From: JAYYPW01 sp036128855
GTDB lineage: Bacteria > Pseudomonadota > Gammaproteobacteria > Comchoanobacterales > Comchoanobacteraceae
Assembly: GCA_036128855.1 (NCBI GenBank)
Contig: JAYYPW010000014.1
Location: forward strand, 67,295 to 131,294
Reading direction: 5' to 3'
DNA: 64,000 nucleotides
In this document: positions 55,459-64,000 of the stretch, in pieces
Numbering within the stretch: position 1 is the stretch's first letter
Layout: each line of letters starts with the position of its first letter
Translations under genes and position numbers: made by a program
Notes under the pieces: model-generated
Databases searched by the model: none
Told to the model about the DNA's origin: nothing
Seen by the model: the letters and a program-made list of their open reading frames with translations, nothing else

Positions 55459-56472
55459 ATGCCAACGTATACACCCGACAATATTTTCTCTATTGCAAGC
55501 ACCCCTCCTAAGCTTGCCGTTGTTGCGGGCGACGACACCTTTTTGCATTACTGGCTTGTTCGTACTTTAACTAGTTTTTGTCAGGCACCCCAAAATACAT
55601 CACCAAAAAAAATCCTATTCTCTGGCGACTGGCAAGAGCTTCTTGCGCAAATCCAGTCTAAAGACCTTTTCTCACAACCTCCTGTTTGTATTATCGATAT
55701 TCCTAAACCAGCTCAGCTTAAGGGCTGTAACACACAAGCACTGGTTGCTGCTGTAAAAAACGCTGCCTGTCCAGCTATATTCTGCCTAAACAACCTCACG
55801 CCCGCTCAACAAAAAAGCGCTTGGTATACAGATATTACTCGACATGCATCGGTGTTTATTGCCAAGCCCATGCAGGCTAAAAATACTCTAAACTGGGCAC
55901 ATAAACTTTTTAAGCACCATGCAATACCTATCAAGACCTCTATATTACAACAAATATGCGAACTGGTTGAGTACGATCCCATTTGTATAGATCAATGCGC
56001 TCAACAGCTTAGCCTTCTAAATCTTACTGAGCCTTTATCCCTCCAAGAAATTCAACCTTATCTTATGACTTCGCCCAACCAAAGTCCCGCCTATACCGCC
56101 GTGGACTTGGTACTGAGTGGATCTCTAACCTCCTTTACCTCCCAGTTTTCTGATAAAAAAACCACTCTAGATCAGACTCATGCCATCTATTGGCTACTTA
56201 TAAAAAAACTTCGTAGCTTTATCCGTCTTGCTGAGCAAGCCACATACACAAAAACTCCGCTCTCAACGCTTTTTTCAAGTGCAAAAATCTGGCCCAAACA
56301 ACAGGTTGTCGCTAAAAAATGCCTCCGCGTGCCTCGATCCCAGCTATACAAACTCTATCAACAACTCTGTGCATTAGAACTCGTACTGAAAGGCCAAAAC
56401 CCACTTGCTTTTCAGCCACACTTTTTTACGCTCGCCACAAACATTTGCCGCCAGGTTGCTCAGAGCACTTGA
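55459..56472 (+). CDS. holA: DNA polymerase III subunit delta
   Basis: 337 residues, about the length of E. coli HolA (343). The pattern fits delta subunits: AVVAGDDTFLHYWLV near the N-terminus (pseudo-Walker region), SLLNLTEPLSLQEIQ, and the C-terminal LIKKLRSFIRLAE and LVLKGQNP segments. It opens the beta clamp during loading. I prefer ATG 55459 (MPTYTPDN); the upstream ATG 55432 adds nine hydrophobic residues. nadD follows, the usual gammaproteobacterial order holA-nadD. Confidence 0.88.
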   Translation: MPTYTPDNIFSIASTPPKLAVVAGDDTFLHYWLVRTLTSFCQAPQNTSPKKILFSGDWQELLAQIQSKDLFSQPPVCIIDIPKPAQLKGCNTQALVAAVKNAACPAIFCLNNLTPAQQKSAWYTDITRHASVFIAKPMQAKNTLNWAHKLFKHHAIPIKTSILQQICELVEYDPICIDQCAQQLSLLNLTEPLSLQEIQPYLMTSPNQSPAYTAVDLVLSGSLTSFTSQFSDKKTTLDQTHAIYWLLIKKLRSFIRLAEQATYTKTPLSTLFSSAKIWPKQQVVAKKCLRVPRSQLYKLYQQLCALELVLKGQNPLAFQPHFFTLATNICRQVAQST

Positions 56473-56526
56473 CAGCTACGTACAGCGAGGATATTTTAGC
56501 CTGAAACGCTCAGGAGACCGAAGCAT

Positions 56527-57234
56527 ATGTTTAGCTATACGAGCCAAGGCTTAGGGAAAATCCCTGCCAAACCACATGATACTATCTTTTTTTTAGGCGG
56601 CACTTTTGACCCACTACATCTTGGCCATATTAAAACACTCAACTTTTTATGCGATAGCTTTCCTTGTGCACGAATTCACATACTCCCGAATAGGCAGCCT
56701 GTCCATAAGCGAGACTCACTGGACCATACCCACCGTCTTGAGATGCTAAAAAGGACTATAAAAACTCCAAGAATTACAATCGATACTACCGATATTAGCC
56801 TACCTACAGACAACTATACCGTCTATACACTACAGGCGCTTCGATCACAATGGCCAAATGCAAGTCTTGTTTGGGTCATGGGAGATGACGTTTTTGCATC
56901 CATTGAGAGCTGGGGCAACTGGCAAAGCCTACTCGAGTATGCACATTTTTACGTTATTTCGCGCCAATGCATTAACTTACCTCACTCATTACAAGAGATT
57001 GCTCAAGAATTATCAGCTTCACCTGATACTCTGATGCAAGAAAAAAAAGGCCGCATCGTTTTTGATAATAAATTCCAACCACTCACCATCAGCTCGAGCA
57101 TTATAAGGCAACGCCTTCAAGAGCAACTACCTGTGGATGATATGGTTCCAAAGGAGGTAGCGAGCTACATACAAGCACATGATCTTTACAAGAATCGCAC
57201 TCATAAAATCATACCTAGATCCACTAGCTCATAA
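56527..57234 (+). CDS. nadD: Nicotinate-nucleotide adenylyltransferase
   Basis: 235 residues with FLGGTFDPLHLGHIK (nucleotide-binding GGTFDPXHXGH) and ISSSIIRQRL near the C-terminus. Makes NaAD from NaMN and ATP in NAD synthesis, so NAD is not solely imported. AGGAG precedes ATG 56527. The last 11 bases overlap the convergent cvpA. Confidence 0.96.
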   Translation: MFSYTSQGLGKIPAKPHDTIFFLGGTFDPLHLGHIKTLNFLCDSFPCARIHILPNRQPVHKRDSLDHTHRLEMLKRTIKTPRITIDTTDISLPTDNYTVYTLQALRSQWPNASLVWVMGDDVFASIESWGNWQSLLEYAHFYVISRQCINLPHSLQEIAQELSASPDTLMQEKKGRIVFDNKFQPLTISSSIIRQRLQEQLPVDDMVPKEVASYIQAHDLYKNRTHKIIPRSTSS

Positions 57235-57778
57235 AGTCTTGCACTTGCATCAAAGGCACTAGGTTCTCATCTAGCTTCTGTGTAGCACTTTCTATCAACT
57301 CTACATAACCTTTAGTGTAAATTGGCGCATAGTATGTTGTGATACTCACGACTTTTGATTGCTTCCACCACTGCTCATCGCTTATTGAGGTTCTTGCAAA
57401 GCTTAACACTAGTAGTCCCACCAGCAGTGCACCTTGTATCATCCCCAAATACAAACCCAAAAACTTATCTACAACAACTAGACCTAGTACACTTATTGCC
57501 CGGCCTAACATAATTTGCACAATAGCCGATACTATAAAAGTACTAACTATACCAATAGAAAAAACAGCAAATATTTGTAAAAATTCATTACCAATACTCT
57601 GATCGAGTATAGGTATATGTGCGAGCGTGAGATAGTAATTGTATAAAAAGTATAAAACCCCTATCCAGAGAACCCAGGAAAATACCATGCGACTTACCCC
57701 ACGTAACGCACCAACAATCGTAGCTATTGCGAGCACACCCAAAAGTACTAAGTCAAGTGCATTTAAACCTAAAACCAT
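57224..57778 (-). CDS. cvpA: CvpA family membrane protein
   Basis: 184 residues with four helices. Family marks are LDLVLLGVLAIATIVGALRG at the N-terminus and VDKFLGLYLGMIQGALLV in helix 4. CvpA is associated with colicin V production and envelope homeostasis; exact function uncertain. It follows accD after two bases, with folC and dedD of the usual neighbourhood absent. Confidence 0.88.
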   Translation of the reverse strand: MVLGLNALDLVLLGVLAIATIVGALRGVSRMVFSWVLWIGVLYFLYNYYLTLAHIPILDQSIGNEFLQIFAVFSIGIVSTFIVSAIVQIMLGRAISVLGLVVVDKFLGLYLGMIQGALLVGLLVLSFARTSISDEQWWKQSKVVSITTYYAPIYTKGYVELIESATQKLDENLVPLMQVQDFMS

Positions 57779-57780
57779 TA

Positions 57781-58653
57781 TTACTCGGACTCCTCTATGA
57801 CATGCTTATAAGTTAGTTTTGATAAAAGGCTTGTTAACTTTTTGGGTATATCTTTTCTAGCTACGACCATGTCTACAGCACCGTTTTTCAGCAAAAATTC
57901 AGCACGCTGAAAACCTTGTGGTAGGTCTTCCCTAAGGGTCTGAGCAATTACCCTTGGTCCTGTAAACCCAATTAATGCGCCACGCTCTGCAATAATAATA
58001 TCTGCCTGCATTGCCATGCTCGCCGCAACTCCCCCCGATGTTGGATCAGCTAAGATAGTGATGAAAGGATTTTTTGTGTGTTTAAACCTGGCAATCGCCA
58101 TAGATGTTTTAGCCATCTGAAAAAGTGCAATAACCCCCTCCTGCATGCGCGCACCACCACTAGATGTAACACAAACAAAAGGCAGGTTATACTTAGTCGC
58201 ATATTCGCAAGCGCGCACAAACCGCTCGCCTAACACACCTCCCATCGACCCCCCAATAAAATCAAAAGAAAATATCGCCACTACAACCTCGGTTTTGGCC
58301 AACTTAGTTCGGGCACATAAAATAGACTCACTCAATCCAGATTTTTTTTGCGCTTCGGCCAAACGTTGCTTATAGGGTTTTTTATCTTTGAAATTTAGAT
58401 AGTCTTTGGTTTTTACTTCCTCGCCTATCAAGGTGTAGTCAGCTCCTTGGTTTAATTGAAGCAAGCGACTTTTAGCATCTAAACGATGATGATGCCCACA
58501 ATGCTCACATACTCTCCAAGATTTCCTAAAGGACTCGCTAAACACCATCTTGCCACATGCCGCACACTTATCCCATAATCCATCAGGTATAGGTCTGGCA
58601 TCGTGAGCTTGCCTAGGTTTCTTTTTGGGCCATACTTCTTCTATCCAACTCAC
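57781..58653 (-). CDS. accD: Acetyl-CoA carboxylase carboxyltransferase subunit beta
   Basis: 290 residues. N-terminal zinc finger (CAACGK and CEHCGHHH), then the crotonase-like carboxyltransferase domain with SSGGARMQEGVIALFQM and DPTSGGVAAS. With AccA it transfers carboxyl to acetyl-CoA for fatty acid synthesis. Start is GTG 58653 with AGGAG upstream. Confidence 0.97.
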   Translation of the reverse strand: MSWIEEVWPKKKPRQAHDARPIPDGLWDKCAACGKMVFSESFRKSWRVCEHCGHHHRLDAKSRLLQLNQGADYTLIGEEVKTKDYLNFKDKKPYKQRLAEAQKKSGLSESILCARTKLAKTEVVVAIFSFDFIGGSMGGVLGERFVRACEYATKYNLPFVCVTSSGGARMQEGVIALFQMAKTSMAIARFKHTKNPFITILADPTSGGVAASMAMQADIIIAERGALIGFTGPRVIAQTLREDLPQGFQRAEFLLKNGAVDMVVARKDIPKKLTSLLSKLTYKHVIEESE

Positions 58654-58666
58654 TTTATTCTCCTGG

Positions 58667-59917
58667 TTATCTACCTAAAATATTTTTAAGTAGATTTACA
58701 ATACTAAATGATGACTCTAAGCGATGGAAAGTTTCCACTGAACCTGGAGATTCACTAGGTACTAAACCTTCGCTCTGAGGCATTGCTTCGATACCTGGGA
58801 AGTATACTCGCGCATCATTTCTATCAATTTTGGTAAAACGTCTATTATTTTTCTCAGACTCTACTCCTTGTAGTTGTGCTGCAGAGAAAATGGACCCAGC
58901 CATGCCTGCTTTGCCTTTGTACCCAGAAGACGTATAGTATTGAAAATAACGATAATCTTGCCCATCTAATTGACATAATCCTAGATGATTGAATTGCGCC
59001 CCAATCACAACCGCATCGCGAAACCGTGAGAAAACGCGACCAAACTCTGTTATCAGCTGATCATGATCTAGCAAAACGTCGCCGTCTACGATCTGAATAC
59101 CAGAACCAGATCTGCTTACATAATTTCTATCTTTTATTTTCTCTTTGAGCCATTCCCAATATTTTTCTGCAGCCAGTGTTTCTTCAGGCACAAAGGCCTC
59201 ACTAGGTATATCATCGAGTTCTAGTGGATCTTCTTTAATGCATAAATCAATATCCAGTTCAATTTTGTAAGCACCAAAAAACTCGTCACGCTCATTTAAA
59301 GCAGTGAACCACTGATATAATATTATCGGATCTTCAGATATCCACGCAAAGCCTAATGACGGCATTATTTGTTTTGCCAAGATATAAGTTACTTCAGGAA
59401 TCAGCTTCTTAGCCATGCCTTTGCCGTAGCGAATTTTAAAATATTGTCCGTAATGCAGCATAGGCTTATCGAAATATTGCCATTGCGCCCTGTAGCGACC
59501 TTGCGCATCACATAAAATCACCCTTCTATCAATACAAATGTTACCAATTTCGAATAATAGCGCTGCAGAAAATACAGCATACAATAATCTTGCTCCTACA
59601 TCTTGTACCAAATACTCAGCACCGTGGCGCTCTTTTTGGTGTTTAGCAAATTCTCGTAGCATTATGTATGAACGCTTAACCGATCTCTCAAGCATAGTTT
59701 CTGTTTGCCCAATCAATGGCTGGGGCAGCAGTTGCACGAATTCAGCGAACTGCTCTATGAGATCTAGATAACACGTTTTCTCATGGGCAACATCTAGGCG
59801 CGTTATATCACTTATCTCACGTATGACTTTCTGATATGACCCGATACTAAGTAACTTATGACCAGAATGTACTGGGGTAACACGAGCTTCTTTTGGTGTT
59901 GCTTCGTCGTGCAGCAT
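58667..59917 (-). CDS. TraI_2-like domain protein with degenerate HD motif
   Basis: 416 residues. The region about 65-200 resembles the TraI_2 (MobH relaxase-type) domain: FVQLLPQP, then RLLYAVFSAALLFEIGNICIDRRV, where active members have a metal-binding HDXGK. Here it reads FEIGN, so the His-Asp pair is lost. A C-terminal part with DGDVLLDHDQLITEFGRVF and SSGYKGKAGMAGSIF may match the family's winged-helix tail. There is no conjugation gene nearby; it lies between accD and truA, where a metabolic gene would be expected. Assignment is from pattern memory and is tentative. Confidence 0.45.
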   Translation of the reverse strand: MLHDEATPKEARVTPVHSGHKLLSIGSYQKVIREISDITRLDVAHEKTCYLDLIEQFAEFVQLLPQPLIGQTETMLERSVKRSYIMLREFAKHQKERHGAEYLVQDVGARLLYAVFSAALLFEIGNICIDRRVILCDAQGRYRAQWQYFDKPMLHYGQYFKIRYGKGMAKKLIPEVTYILAKQIMPSLGFAWISEDPIILYQWFTALNERDEFFGAYKIELDIDLCIKEDPLELDDIPSEAFVPEETLAAEKYWEWLKEKIKDRNYVSRSGSGIQIVDGDVLLDHDQLITEFGRVFSRFRDAVVIGAQFNHLGLCQLDGQDYRYFQYYTSSGYKGKAGMAGSIFSAAQLQGVESEKNNRRFTKIDRNDARVYFPGIEAMPQSEGLVPSESPGSVETFHRLESSFSIVNLLKNILGR

Positions 59918-59935
59918 ATCTTTTCTTCATAGTGT

Positions 59936-60757
59936 TCATTTGTCATAATAGGCAAAAACGCCGTCATCTGCAAGGCTGTCAGGCTTTGGTAAACGATTTA
60001 ATACTTTAGTCCATGGGTATGGATAGAAAACATCTTGCAAGAAAAGCCCGTGCGCAGGGGCAGTTATTCCTGCTTTACTCCTATTTTTTAATTGCAACAC
60101 TTCATTTGCCCAATCGACTGGTGCACGATGAGAGCCGATTGGTACTAATACTCCTATCATATTTCGTACCATATGGTGTAAAAAAGCATTGGCAGATACG
60201 GTGATAACGACAATGGAGCCTTTTCTCTGAATATCAATCCCTAACAACCTCCGTACCGGGTGTTTTGCCTGGCAATCACTTGCCCGAAAGCTAGAAAAAT
60301 CCTGTTCTCCCAACCAGAAGTTCGCTGCATGGCGCATTTTTTCAAGACATAGTTTACCGTGGGGCAACCACCAGGCACGATCTACGAGAAAAGGATTTGC
60401 CAATGGGTGCTCATAGAGATAATATTTGTACTGTCTTGATTTTGCACTAAATCTAGCATGAAACTCTTTATCAATGGCCCCCACCCCTTTCAACTTGATT
60501 CCATGTGGTAAATGCTTATTCGCACCGAGCACCCACGATTGCGCGGTCCTGTGTGCAGCAGTATCGAAATGTACTATCTGGCTTACAGCGTGGACACCCG
60601 CATCAGTGCGTCCTGCACAAACTGTTTCTATAGGCTCTGCTGCAACAGAAGATAGTGCCAAGTCTACCTGATTTTGTATAGTCTCTGTTTCTTTTTGTTT
60701 CTGCCATCCATGTCCTGCTGAACCATGGTATTGAATTTGTGCTACCCACCTTTGCAT
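59936..60757 (-). CDS. truA: tRNA pseudouridine(38-40) synthase TruA
   Basis: 273 residues. The catalytic aspartate lies in AGRTDAGVHAVSQIVHF; FLHHMVRNMIG and RSKAGITAPAHGLFL are further family motifs. It modifies the anticodon arm of several tRNAs. ATG 60757, divergent from fimV. Confidence 0.96.
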   Translation of the reverse strand: MQRWVAQIQYHGSAGHGWQKQKETETIQNQVDLALSSVAAEPIETVCAGRTDAGVHAVSQIVHFDTAAHRTAQSWVLGANKHLPHGIKLKGVGAIDKEFHARFSAKSRQYKYYLYEHPLANPFLVDRAWWLPHGKLCLEKMRHAANFWLGEQDFSSFRASDCQAKHPVRRLLGIDIQRKGSIVVITVSANAFLHHMVRNMIGVLVPIGSHRAPVDWANEVLQLKNRSKAGITAPAHGLFLQDVFYPYPWTKVLNRLPKPDSLADDGVFAYYDK

Positions 60758-60860
60758 GGCTATCTTTTTTTTTGCTTACTTCTATTATAGCACGATCAAA
60801 TCAAACTTGCTTCTATCATCAATTTATCGCATTATATTAGTAAGCAAAGTAGGTTTTATT

Positions 60861-61754
60861 ATGTTTAAAAATGTAACATTGCAAATATTTATTCTTTTTT
60901 TATGCTCTTGCATCCATGCCAACCCATCGTCATATGGCCCAGTAGGGCAAGAGTCTCTTCATGATATTGCCTTACAATTCAGTGAAGATTCTCCTTACAC
61001 ATCAGAGCAATGGGTTGTAAGTATATGGCAAAGCAATCCACGTAGTTTCGCTAAGCAAAACCTCTTTGCTATCATTCCTAACTCTGTTCTTAAGATTCCA
61101 AGCGAAGATATCGTCAAAAATATCTCCCATGATATCGCAGTCGCTACCATACACAACCAACTGCAGCACTGGCAAATACTTTTTCAACAAGACCCTGAAT
61201 CAAGTCGTGTGCCTGCCCCTTATATTGCTTTCAAGGCCAATAACACCCTCAACTTAAACCAGGAGGCGGAACAACCTCGCGTGGCCAAAGCAAAAACCAC
61301 TATACTAGATGGATTCCTATTGACTTTTTTGCGAAGCAGTCACTACTTGCAGCACAAAATACAAACTATCTCAGCAGCCTTTGTCTCACGCCAAGTTATC
61401 CCTATGATGGTCATAACATCTGGAGTAGGACTTTTAGTATGCACCCTATGGTTTGCAGTAACCAGTGCTAAAAAGGAACAGATCAATAAATCTAAAAGCG
61501 CTATAATCCAAGATTCTACTTCCATTGTAACCCATCACGAGAAAGGCGTTCTTTCACTCCAAGACACTGAGGATCAAAGTGACTTTAATGTGTTTACTAC
61601 CCAAGAAGGTATTCCAATCAAACTTGATCTCGCCCGTGCTTATATCACTATGCGCGACATCGCAGGTGCGAGAAGTATATTACAGGAAATTATCGAACTA
61701 CATCCTGGAGACGTTGCCAGTGAAGCAAAAAACATGCTTGCAGAGATCTCATAA
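60861..61754 (+). CDS. fimV: Miniature FimV/HubP-like polar protein
   Basis: 297 residues from ATG 60861 (ribosome site GTAGG). Signal peptide about 1-20 ending CIHAN, then a short FimV N-terminal domain: SYGPVGQESLHDIALQF and LFAIIPNSVLKIPSEDIV align with YGPVKXGETLWXIA and LRAGAXLXIP of FimV. A membrane helix (about 175-198) leads to a brief cytosolic linker and the C-terminal FimV domain with IKLDLARAYITMRDIAGARSIL. FimV/HubP organises the cell pole in other bacteria, usually at 700 residues or more. The position beside truA supports the call; the strand is opposite to truA and asd. Confidence 0.82.
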   Translation: MFKNVTLQIFILFLCSCIHANPSSYGPVGQESLHDIALQFSEDSPYTSEQWVVSIWQSNPRSFAKQNLFAIIPNSVLKIPSEDIVKNISHDIAVATIHNQLQHWQILFQQDPESSRVPAPYIAFKANNTLNLNQEAEQPRVAKAKTTILDGFLLTFLRSSHYLQHKIQTISAAFVSRQVIPMMVITSGVGLLVCTLWFAVTSAKKEQINKSKSAIIQDSTSIVTHHEKGVLSLQDTEDQSDFNVFTTQEGIPIKLDLARAYITMRDIAGARSILQEIIELHPGDVASEAKNMLAEIS

Positions 61755-61948
61755 CAATAGTATTTCTTTAATAACTACAATAGTTATGTAATTTCGTTCC
61801 TGCTAGTTTTTTATCAATATCAAGACACCCAAGGAAGATTATATGACCAATTAGCGTCTATTTTCGTCGGTATATTTTTTGACCTAATATCTACAGCTAA
61901 ATCGAGTCTATTATATCCATGCTTAAACGCTGCATATCATACCTGTCG

Positions 61949-62488
61949 CTACATACCTGGCGGCTTGGGTGTGGGTGTTTTCCACGGAGAAAGTGGACGC
62001 TCTTTTTTTAATTCCTCAGGCTCATATCGCCGCATAGGCCTTTTGGTGCTCTTGCCCTTCTCAATATCTGCTGCAGATACAGCAAAGCGCCGATCATCTA
62101 CTTCTGCGAACTTACGGTCTCTTTTCTTGGCAACTCGAACTTCTACAATTTCACCTTTTTCATTTTTTTCAAATATAACTTCTGAGTCGCTTGGTATATT
62201 GAACTTACCCTCTCGCACACTTTTAATAACCGCTTCGATATTAGCCTGATGGGTATAGGGAGAAGAACCTATTAGGCTCCCGATATATTCAGCGAGTGCT
62301 TCGGAAGACATCTCAGCATCGCCACTGCCTTGACTACCACCATCACTACTATCTTCGTCGCTGTCTTTTGTCGCTTGTCTCTTTGACTTCCTAATTACAG
62401 ACTCTTGATCTAATGGATCGTTATATACATAAACGTCTGACTTAGACTTGTATCCTGACTCTTTGGGAGACTTCTTTGCTTTCGACAT
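61949..62488 (-). CDS. Unknown small charged protein
   Basis: 179 residues, not recognised. Lys/Ser-rich N-terminus with an acidic DSDEDSSDGGSQGSGD run, a possible folded core about 60-135 (ALAEYIGSLIG, IEAVIKSVREGKFNIPSD, IVEVRVAKKRD), and a basic Pro-rich tail. No signal peptide. Mostly disordered; possibly a nucleoid, stress or effector protein. It sits between fimV and asd, which are usually adjacent. Confidence 0.55.
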   Translation of the reverse strand: MSKAKKSPKESGYKSKSDVYVYNDPLDQESVIRKSKRQATKDSDEDSSDGGSQGSGDAEMSSEALAEYIGSLIGSSPYTHQANIEAVIKSVREGKFNIPSDSEVIFEKNEKGEIVEVRVAKKRDRKFAEVDDRRFAVSAADIEKGKSTKRPMRRYEPEELKKERPLSPWKTPTPKPPGM

Positions 62489-62549
62489 AATAACTTCCTT
62501 ATAATTTTATTATAAACTATCACCTTTTCACACGCAAGAATATCCCTGG

Positions 62550-63548
62550 CTACACACCTACTCTTTGTTCTGCATTCAGCCAATACATATAGATTTGTAT
62601 TGCATTCCATGCTCCGCCTTTGCGCATATTATCTGCAACAACCCACATACATAATCGATTAGGATCGGTGAGATCCCGTCTTACTCTACATACATGCACC
62701 TGATTATTTCCTCTCGCGTGTGTATACGGTGTAACTATCTGATCTTTATGCCATATTAGACCTGACTGGGCATCTAATTTATCTGCTAAGATATGCCAGT
62801 CTATTTCTCTATGCGTCTCGACGTGACAAGCCTCTGCGTGTCCGACGAACACTGGAACCCGAACACAGGTGGCTTGTATGGTTATCTTATCATCTCGCCA
62901 AATCTTTTGAGACTCCCAGTGCATTTTCATTTCTTCTTTTGTCATTCCTGATTCCATTCTACTATCGATACTAGGATATACATCTAAGGCGCTTGCGGTT
63001 TGATCGTTGCTGTTGCTGAATTGTGTCAGCTTTTTCTCAAAATCTTGTATAGCCTGGTTACCTGCACCACTAATAGATTGATAAGTGGCCACATCTACTC
63101 GCTTAATCCCGAAGCTTGTTTGTATGGGGTGTAAAGCTATAATCATTTGTGCTGTAGAACAATTCGGATTACTGATTAAATTTGGACAACCAAGATCATA
63201 CCAGTGACTAAAGTTTACCTCGGGCACAATCAAAGGCACAGCAGGATCTAATCGATACGCTGAACTATTATCTATGACAAGACGACAATGAGCTCTTGCA
63301 ATGGGGATATAATGCTTAGTCAAGGCATGATTTAATGCAAAAAATGCACAGTCTACTTCGCTAAAATCAAACTCTTCTAGAGATTCTATATCAACTTCCT
63401 TACCACAAACTCTCAGTGTATTTCCTTGGGATCGCTGACTTGCCACAAGTCTAACTTGCTGTGGTTGCGCATCCTGTGATACTTCTTCTAGTAATTGTAT
63501 AAAAGTTTGTCCGATTTGACCTGTTGCTCCAACAATTGCTAGCCGCAT
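62550..63548 (-). CDS. asd: Aspartate-semialdehyde dehydrogenase
   Basis: 332 residues. N-terminal NAD(P)-binding GATGQIGQTFIQLL, catalytic cysteine in SNPNCSTAQM, SISGAGNQAI and the substrate-binding region are present. Converts aspartyl phosphate to the semialdehyde for lysine/diaminopimelate, threonine and methionine; retention agrees with peptidoglycan synthesis. GGAGATATACC precedes ATG 63548. Confidence 0.95.
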   Translation of the reverse strand: MRLAIVGATGQIGQTFIQLLEEVSQDAQPQQVRLVASQRSQGNTLRVCGKEVDIESLEEFDFSEVDCAFFALNHALTKHYIPIARAHCRLVIDNSSAYRLDPAVPLIVPEVNFSHWYDLGCPNLISNPNCSTAQMIIALHPIQTSFGIKRVDVATYQSISGAGNQAIQDFEKKLTQFSNSNDQTASALDVYPSIDSRMESGMTKEEMKMHWESQKIWRDDKITIQATCVRVPVFVGHAEACHVETHREIDWHILADKLDAQSGLIWHKDQIVTPYTHARGNNQVHVCRVRRDLTDPNRLCMWVVADNMRKGGAWNAIQIYMYWLNAEQRVGV

Positions 63549-63760
63549 GGTATATCTCCAAATTATTCTTCACACAATATAGTTTTTTCTGACTCTTTGT
63601 ACAAGCCTTATCTATACCTCCAACCATATCTTGAGATAACGACTATAATTTTGATTAATTGCGGTGTACATGCCTAAAAATATTACATATTAATATATGA
63701 ATAATTGATTTTCAGTCACAAACATCCTAATGTTCTCTAACTTAATTGATTCATATTTTT

Positions 63761-64000
63761 ATGCGCGTATATTTATTCACTTTTGGTTTAATTGCTACTT
63801 ACGTGCTTTTTGCTCAAGCACTTACTATTGAACCAACACCCATGGAGCACCCTCATCTAATGGTAAAATCCCACAAAAAGTGGAAACTGGTAAACAACAC
63901 CCCCTATGCGATCATACTCCATACGCATGACCCAATTACCATGCCTGCACATAGCGAACAACAAACCATTTTGCCCAACCTTACTCAAGATCGACCCTTA
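63761..64000 (+). CDS. Exported protein, N-terminal part (cut by window end)
   Basis: ATG 63761 opens a frame that stays open for 80 codons to the window edge. The first 20 residues form a signal peptide (MRVYLFTFGLIATYVLFAQA), with likely cleavage after AQA, followed by a His- and Pro-rich mature part (TIEPTPMEHPH, then HKKWKLVNNTPYAIILHT). No family recognised from this piece. Confidence 0.5.
   Translation, partial: MRVYLFTFGLIATYVLFAQALTIEPTPMEHPHLMVKSHKKWKLVNNTPYAIILHTHDPITMPAHSEQQTILPNLTQDRPL

Noticed and set aside
1..64000. CRISPR array, insertion sequence or prophage
   Set aside because: I saw no repeat-spacer pattern, transposase, integrase or terminal inverted repeats in the window.

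Overview
The window looks like a chromosomal segment of a reduced, host-associated gammaproteobacterium, probably near Legionellales/Coxiella. Four observations support this. An ATP/ADP translocase of the intracellular-parasite type sits at the left end. The order tpiA-secG-tRNA-Leu-nuoABCDEFGHIJKLMN is the arrangement I recall from Legionella and Coxiella. Genes of the gammaproteobacterial asd-fimV-truA-accD-cvpA neighbourhood sit at the right end. Several large proteins resemble no family I know, as expected for secreted effectors. The DNA is AT-rich, genes are close-packed, and I see no insertion sequence, prophage or CRISPR array. The lineage is an inference from gene content; no rRNA is present.

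Left part (1-12.8 kb): tlc, tRNA-Ser(GGA), a COG0523 zinc-type GTPase with a Zur-like operator, a DUF2157-like membrane protein, a Nudix hydrolase, a proteorhodopsin with glutamine at the spectral-tuning position (blue type), two adjacent alpha/beta-hydrolase proteins (one with a Ser nucleophile, one with Cys), radA, and a site-2-protease relative without its metal-binding residues.

Middle (12.8-32.5 kb): tricorn protease, a DUF1295 membrane enzyme, a tandem pair of small membrane proteins with a copied upstream element, two Bcr/CflA-type MFS exporters, an unknown 631-residue protein, an APC amino-acid transporter, single-chain glycyl-tRNA synthetase, a DUF3429 protein, a BioA-like protein whose PLP lysine is serine, a protein with two fused D-Ala-D-Ala-ligase-like domains, tRNA-Val(GAC), 4.5S RNA and dnaX with two slippage sites.

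Right part (32.5-64 kb, mostly minus strand): a 1,062-residue membrane protein, an S49 peptidase pair (one intact, one lacking catalytic residues), the complete 14-subunit NADH dehydrogenase operon with two odd small frames between nuoK and nuoL, tRNA-Leu(GAG), secG, tpiA, an unknown membrane protein, holA, nadD, cvpA, accD, a TraI_2-like protein with a degenerate HD motif, truA, a miniature fimV (HubP-like) facing the opposite way, an unknown charged protein, asd and the start of an exported protein.

Read together, the cell has three energy routes here: ATP import from a host (Tlc), respiration (NDH-1) and possibly light-driven proton pumping (rhodopsin). No retinal-synthesis gene is in the window. 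A recurring theme is intact reading frames of enzyme families that have lost catalytic residues (M50-like, S49-like, BioA-like, TraI_2-like). Gene direction flips from mainly plus to mainly minus at about 32.5 kb.
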